7,761 nucleotides of DNA from Globobulimina sp. (lineage: Eukaryota; Foraminifera; Rotaliida). Both the position numbers and the translations under genes were made by a program. Below the pieces are notes generated by a model, which was not told where the DNA came from, did not search any database, and saw only the letters and a list, made by a program, of their open reading frames with translations. Of this stretch, positions 6,489 to 7,761 are shown piece by piece. The stretch lies in NCBI GenBank assembly GCA_003354225.1, contig PIVH01000123.1, forward strand, positions 1 to 7,761. Reading direction: 5' to 3'. Position 1 is the first letter of the stretch. Each line of letters begins with the position of its first letter.

Positions 6489-7721
6489 ATGGCAAAAAGC
6501 ACACTTTATAATTTTAATTCAGCGGCCCCGGTGAGCATTTCAAGAGAAGATTACTTAAATGTCGGGAGCGGTGAAAACATTTTAGGGAATGTCAAAAGAG
6601 GTATCAAGGGGTCAACCGATTTCGAAATATGGGACGCCCCGATAGGTGGCACACAATTGACAGAGGGCGTTGATTATGATTTAGTCAATATTGACACTGA
6701 ATTGACCGCCGCCGCCGGGTATACAATTTATACGGGATACCAGATAACGAACGTCACATATCAGACCGGAACAATATATATCACATATAAAATTGTGTTT
6801 TCTTATACTGACGCCGATTTTATCAATGCATTATCTCAGTCATCAGGATTTCAAGTATACAACACGTCGGTTGATTATACTGTACTCGATAACGACGGAT
6901 TTTATGGTATATTAGTTGATTCAACCGACGGGAATGTAGATATCACCTTGCCTACCGCGTCGGCGAATGGCAACAGACAATTACTTATTTTCGCGACTGT
7001 TGACGGTGGGAAAATAAGTATCACTCCAGAGGGATCTGATGAGATAAACGGTGTCAATGCAGCGCAATATCTAATGTCAAAAAATAATTTTATGTTATTA
7101 TATGGAAACGGCGTTGACGGATGGGTAATTCAGAACAGGAAACAGACATATCGTATCGGGTGGTTTAATACCTCTGATCAGACTAATCGACATTATGGTA
7201 CACCCACTTTTGCTTTTGATAATAGAAGCGGTGCATTTACAGACGGTGAAGAAATAGAAGAGTCGACAACAGGTAATACATGGGTATTACAATCGATGAC
7301 AGACGCCGCAACTGGTACAATAATAGCACGAGTAAAAAGCGGCACAGGGTACGCAACAAATAATGAAACCATAACAGGCGCGTCAAGCGGAGAGACATGC
7401 GACGTGAACGAAGGCGGTGGTACAAGCAAGAATTCAGATTCTAATCTATTGCACGGCTTCGGAAAAAATCTCAAGGATTTAGACGTGTCGATATATTGGT
7501 CAAGTGATGGCACAGAAAACAATTCATATTTAGTATATAATAACATGGGTTCCGGTGGTGGTGGTGCCGACTATGGCTATGGTGTGTATCAAATTGATAC
7601 TGATAACCTTAAAATTCAGACTGGTGTGTCTGGATTTGTGTACTTGAATGACTCTGGAGGGTGGGCCGCGATTGGTTCAGCGGATGATTACTTTGATATA
7701 TGGGTCACGGTGACAGAATGA
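6489..7721 (+). CDS. Modular tail fibre / receptor-binding candidate
   Basis: Encodes 410 aa with a strong ribosome-binding site (AGAAGAGGG, 6475-6483). The order of parts fits a tail fibre. Residues 1-115 are an anchoring-type N-terminus: a Gly-Val-Asp-Tyr-Asp-Leu strand, Ile-Thr-Asn-Val-Thr-Tyr-Gln-Thr-Gly, and a Tyr-Thr-Asp-Ala-Asp-Phe-Ile-Asn-Ala-Leu end. Residues about 120-220 are a beta-sandwich with Asp-Ile-Thr-Leu-Pro, Ile-Asn-Gly-Val and Gly-Trp-Val-Ile-Gln-Asn, a pattern common in fibre proteins. Residues 248-306 hold two copies of a Gly-Glu-x-Ile motif 39 residues apart. The C-terminal 95 residues include a flexible glycine block (Gly-Ser-Gly-Gly-Gly-Gly, 354-359) and aromatic turns, and may be the exposed tip. 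It is last of the tip genes seen here and probably attaches to the hub product. Host and receptor cannot be read from the sequence; a baseplate spike or decoration protein is the alternative. Confidence 0.7.
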   Translation: MAKSTLYNFNSAAPVSISREDYLNVGSGENILGNVKRGIKGSTDFEIWDAPIGGTQLTEGVDYDLVNIDTELTAAAGYTIYTGYQITNVTYQTGTIYITYKIVFSYTDADFINALSQSSGFQVYNTSVDYTVLDNDGFYGILVDSTDGNVDITLPTASANGNRQLLIFATVDGGKISITPEGSDEINGVNAAQYLMSKNNFMLLYGNGVDGWVIQNRKQTYRIGWFNTSDQTNRHYGTPTFAFDNRSGAFTDGEEIEESTTGNTWVLQSMTDAATGTIIARVKSGTGYATNNETITGASSGETCDVNEGGGTSKNSDSNLLHGFGKNLKDLDVSIYWSSDGTENNSYLVYNNMGSGGGGADYGYGVYQIDTDNLKIQTGVSGFVYLNDSGGWAAIGSADDYFDIWVTVTE

Positions 7722-7761
7722 AAAAAATATTAGTTGACGGTGAAAAAATTCTCTCTTGTGG
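7718..7761 (+). CDS. Start of the next tail-region gene (partial, runs off the window)
   Basis: An ATG at 7718-7720 shares ATGA with the fibre stop codon (7719-7721). It opens a frame of 14 full codons to the window edge: Met-Lys-Lys-Ile-Leu-Val-Asp-Gly-Glu-Lys-Ile-Leu-Ser-Cys. There is no stop in what is visible. The four-base overlap repeats the coupling seen at 3072. The upstream ribosome-binding candidate (GGTGA, 7709-7713) is short and close. A small protein after a fibre gene is often a fibre-assembly or tip-associated protein, but 14 residues cannot show that. Confidence 0.55.
   Translation, partial: MKKILVDGEKILSC

Noticed and set aside
6691-6727. TTGACA followed by a TACAAT as a possible promoter in the fibre gene
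   Set aside because: The spacing between the hexamers is about 25 bases, far beyond the 16-18 needed, and both lie inside coding sequence.
7193-7546. A 117-codon open frame on the minus strand
   Set aside because: It is antisense to the fibre repeat region and its length is explained by the composition of that Gly/Thr/Ser-rich stretch. No supporting ribosome-binding site or neighbour is seen.

Overview
This window is a piece of the tail module of a tailed double-stranded DNA phage (Caudoviricetes), either a free phage or a prophage. The tape-measure protein, the frameshifted tail-assembly chaperone pair and the absence of sheath or contractile baseplate genes all point to a siphovirus-type, long non-contractile tail. 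Every real gene is on the plus strand and almost every base is coding. The purine-rich Shine-Dalgarno sequences fit a bacterial host. The DNA is moderately AT-rich, and nothing here identifies the host genus.

Left edge (1-138): the last 27 codons of a gene that position suggests is the major tail (tube) protein. It is followed at once by a strong rho-independent terminator (stem-loop plus eight T) and the ribosome-binding site of the next gene. 139-752: a two-frame tail-assembly chaperone locus equivalent to lambda G and G-T. The short frame (123 aa) carries a run of nine A near its 3' end. A -1 slip there joins it to the downstream frame and gives a 204-residue fusion. 763-3075: the tape-measure protein (770 aa), which sets tail length and is the likely client of the chaperones.

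3072-6473: tail-tip genes, tightly coupled by ATGA, 1-nt-gap and TAATG junctions. They are a 248-aa distal-tail-like protein with a probable discoidin/galactose-binding-like beta-sandwich, a 266-aa beta-rich protein that looks like a fibre or accessory tip protein, and a 617-aa protein read as the baseplate hub or tail-tip protein. 6489-7721: a 410-aa modular tail fibre or receptor-binding candidate with an anchoring N-terminus, a beta-sandwich middle, a 39-residue duplicated Gly-Glu motif and a glycine-rich C-terminal region. At the right edge the next gene starts inside the stop codon of the fibre gene and runs out of the window.

The genes form one morphogenetic series: tube, chaperones that load the tape measure, tape measure, then the tip complex that closes the tail end and carries receptor-binding parts. 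The most notable features are the frameshift locus, a terminator with no visible promoter behind it in mid-operon, and a tip gene set that does not follow the lambda M-L-K-I-J order and shows no recognisable cell-wall hydrolase. I found no RNA genes, CRISPR array, insertion sequence, attachment site or defence genes, and no clear evidence of a wholly new system.
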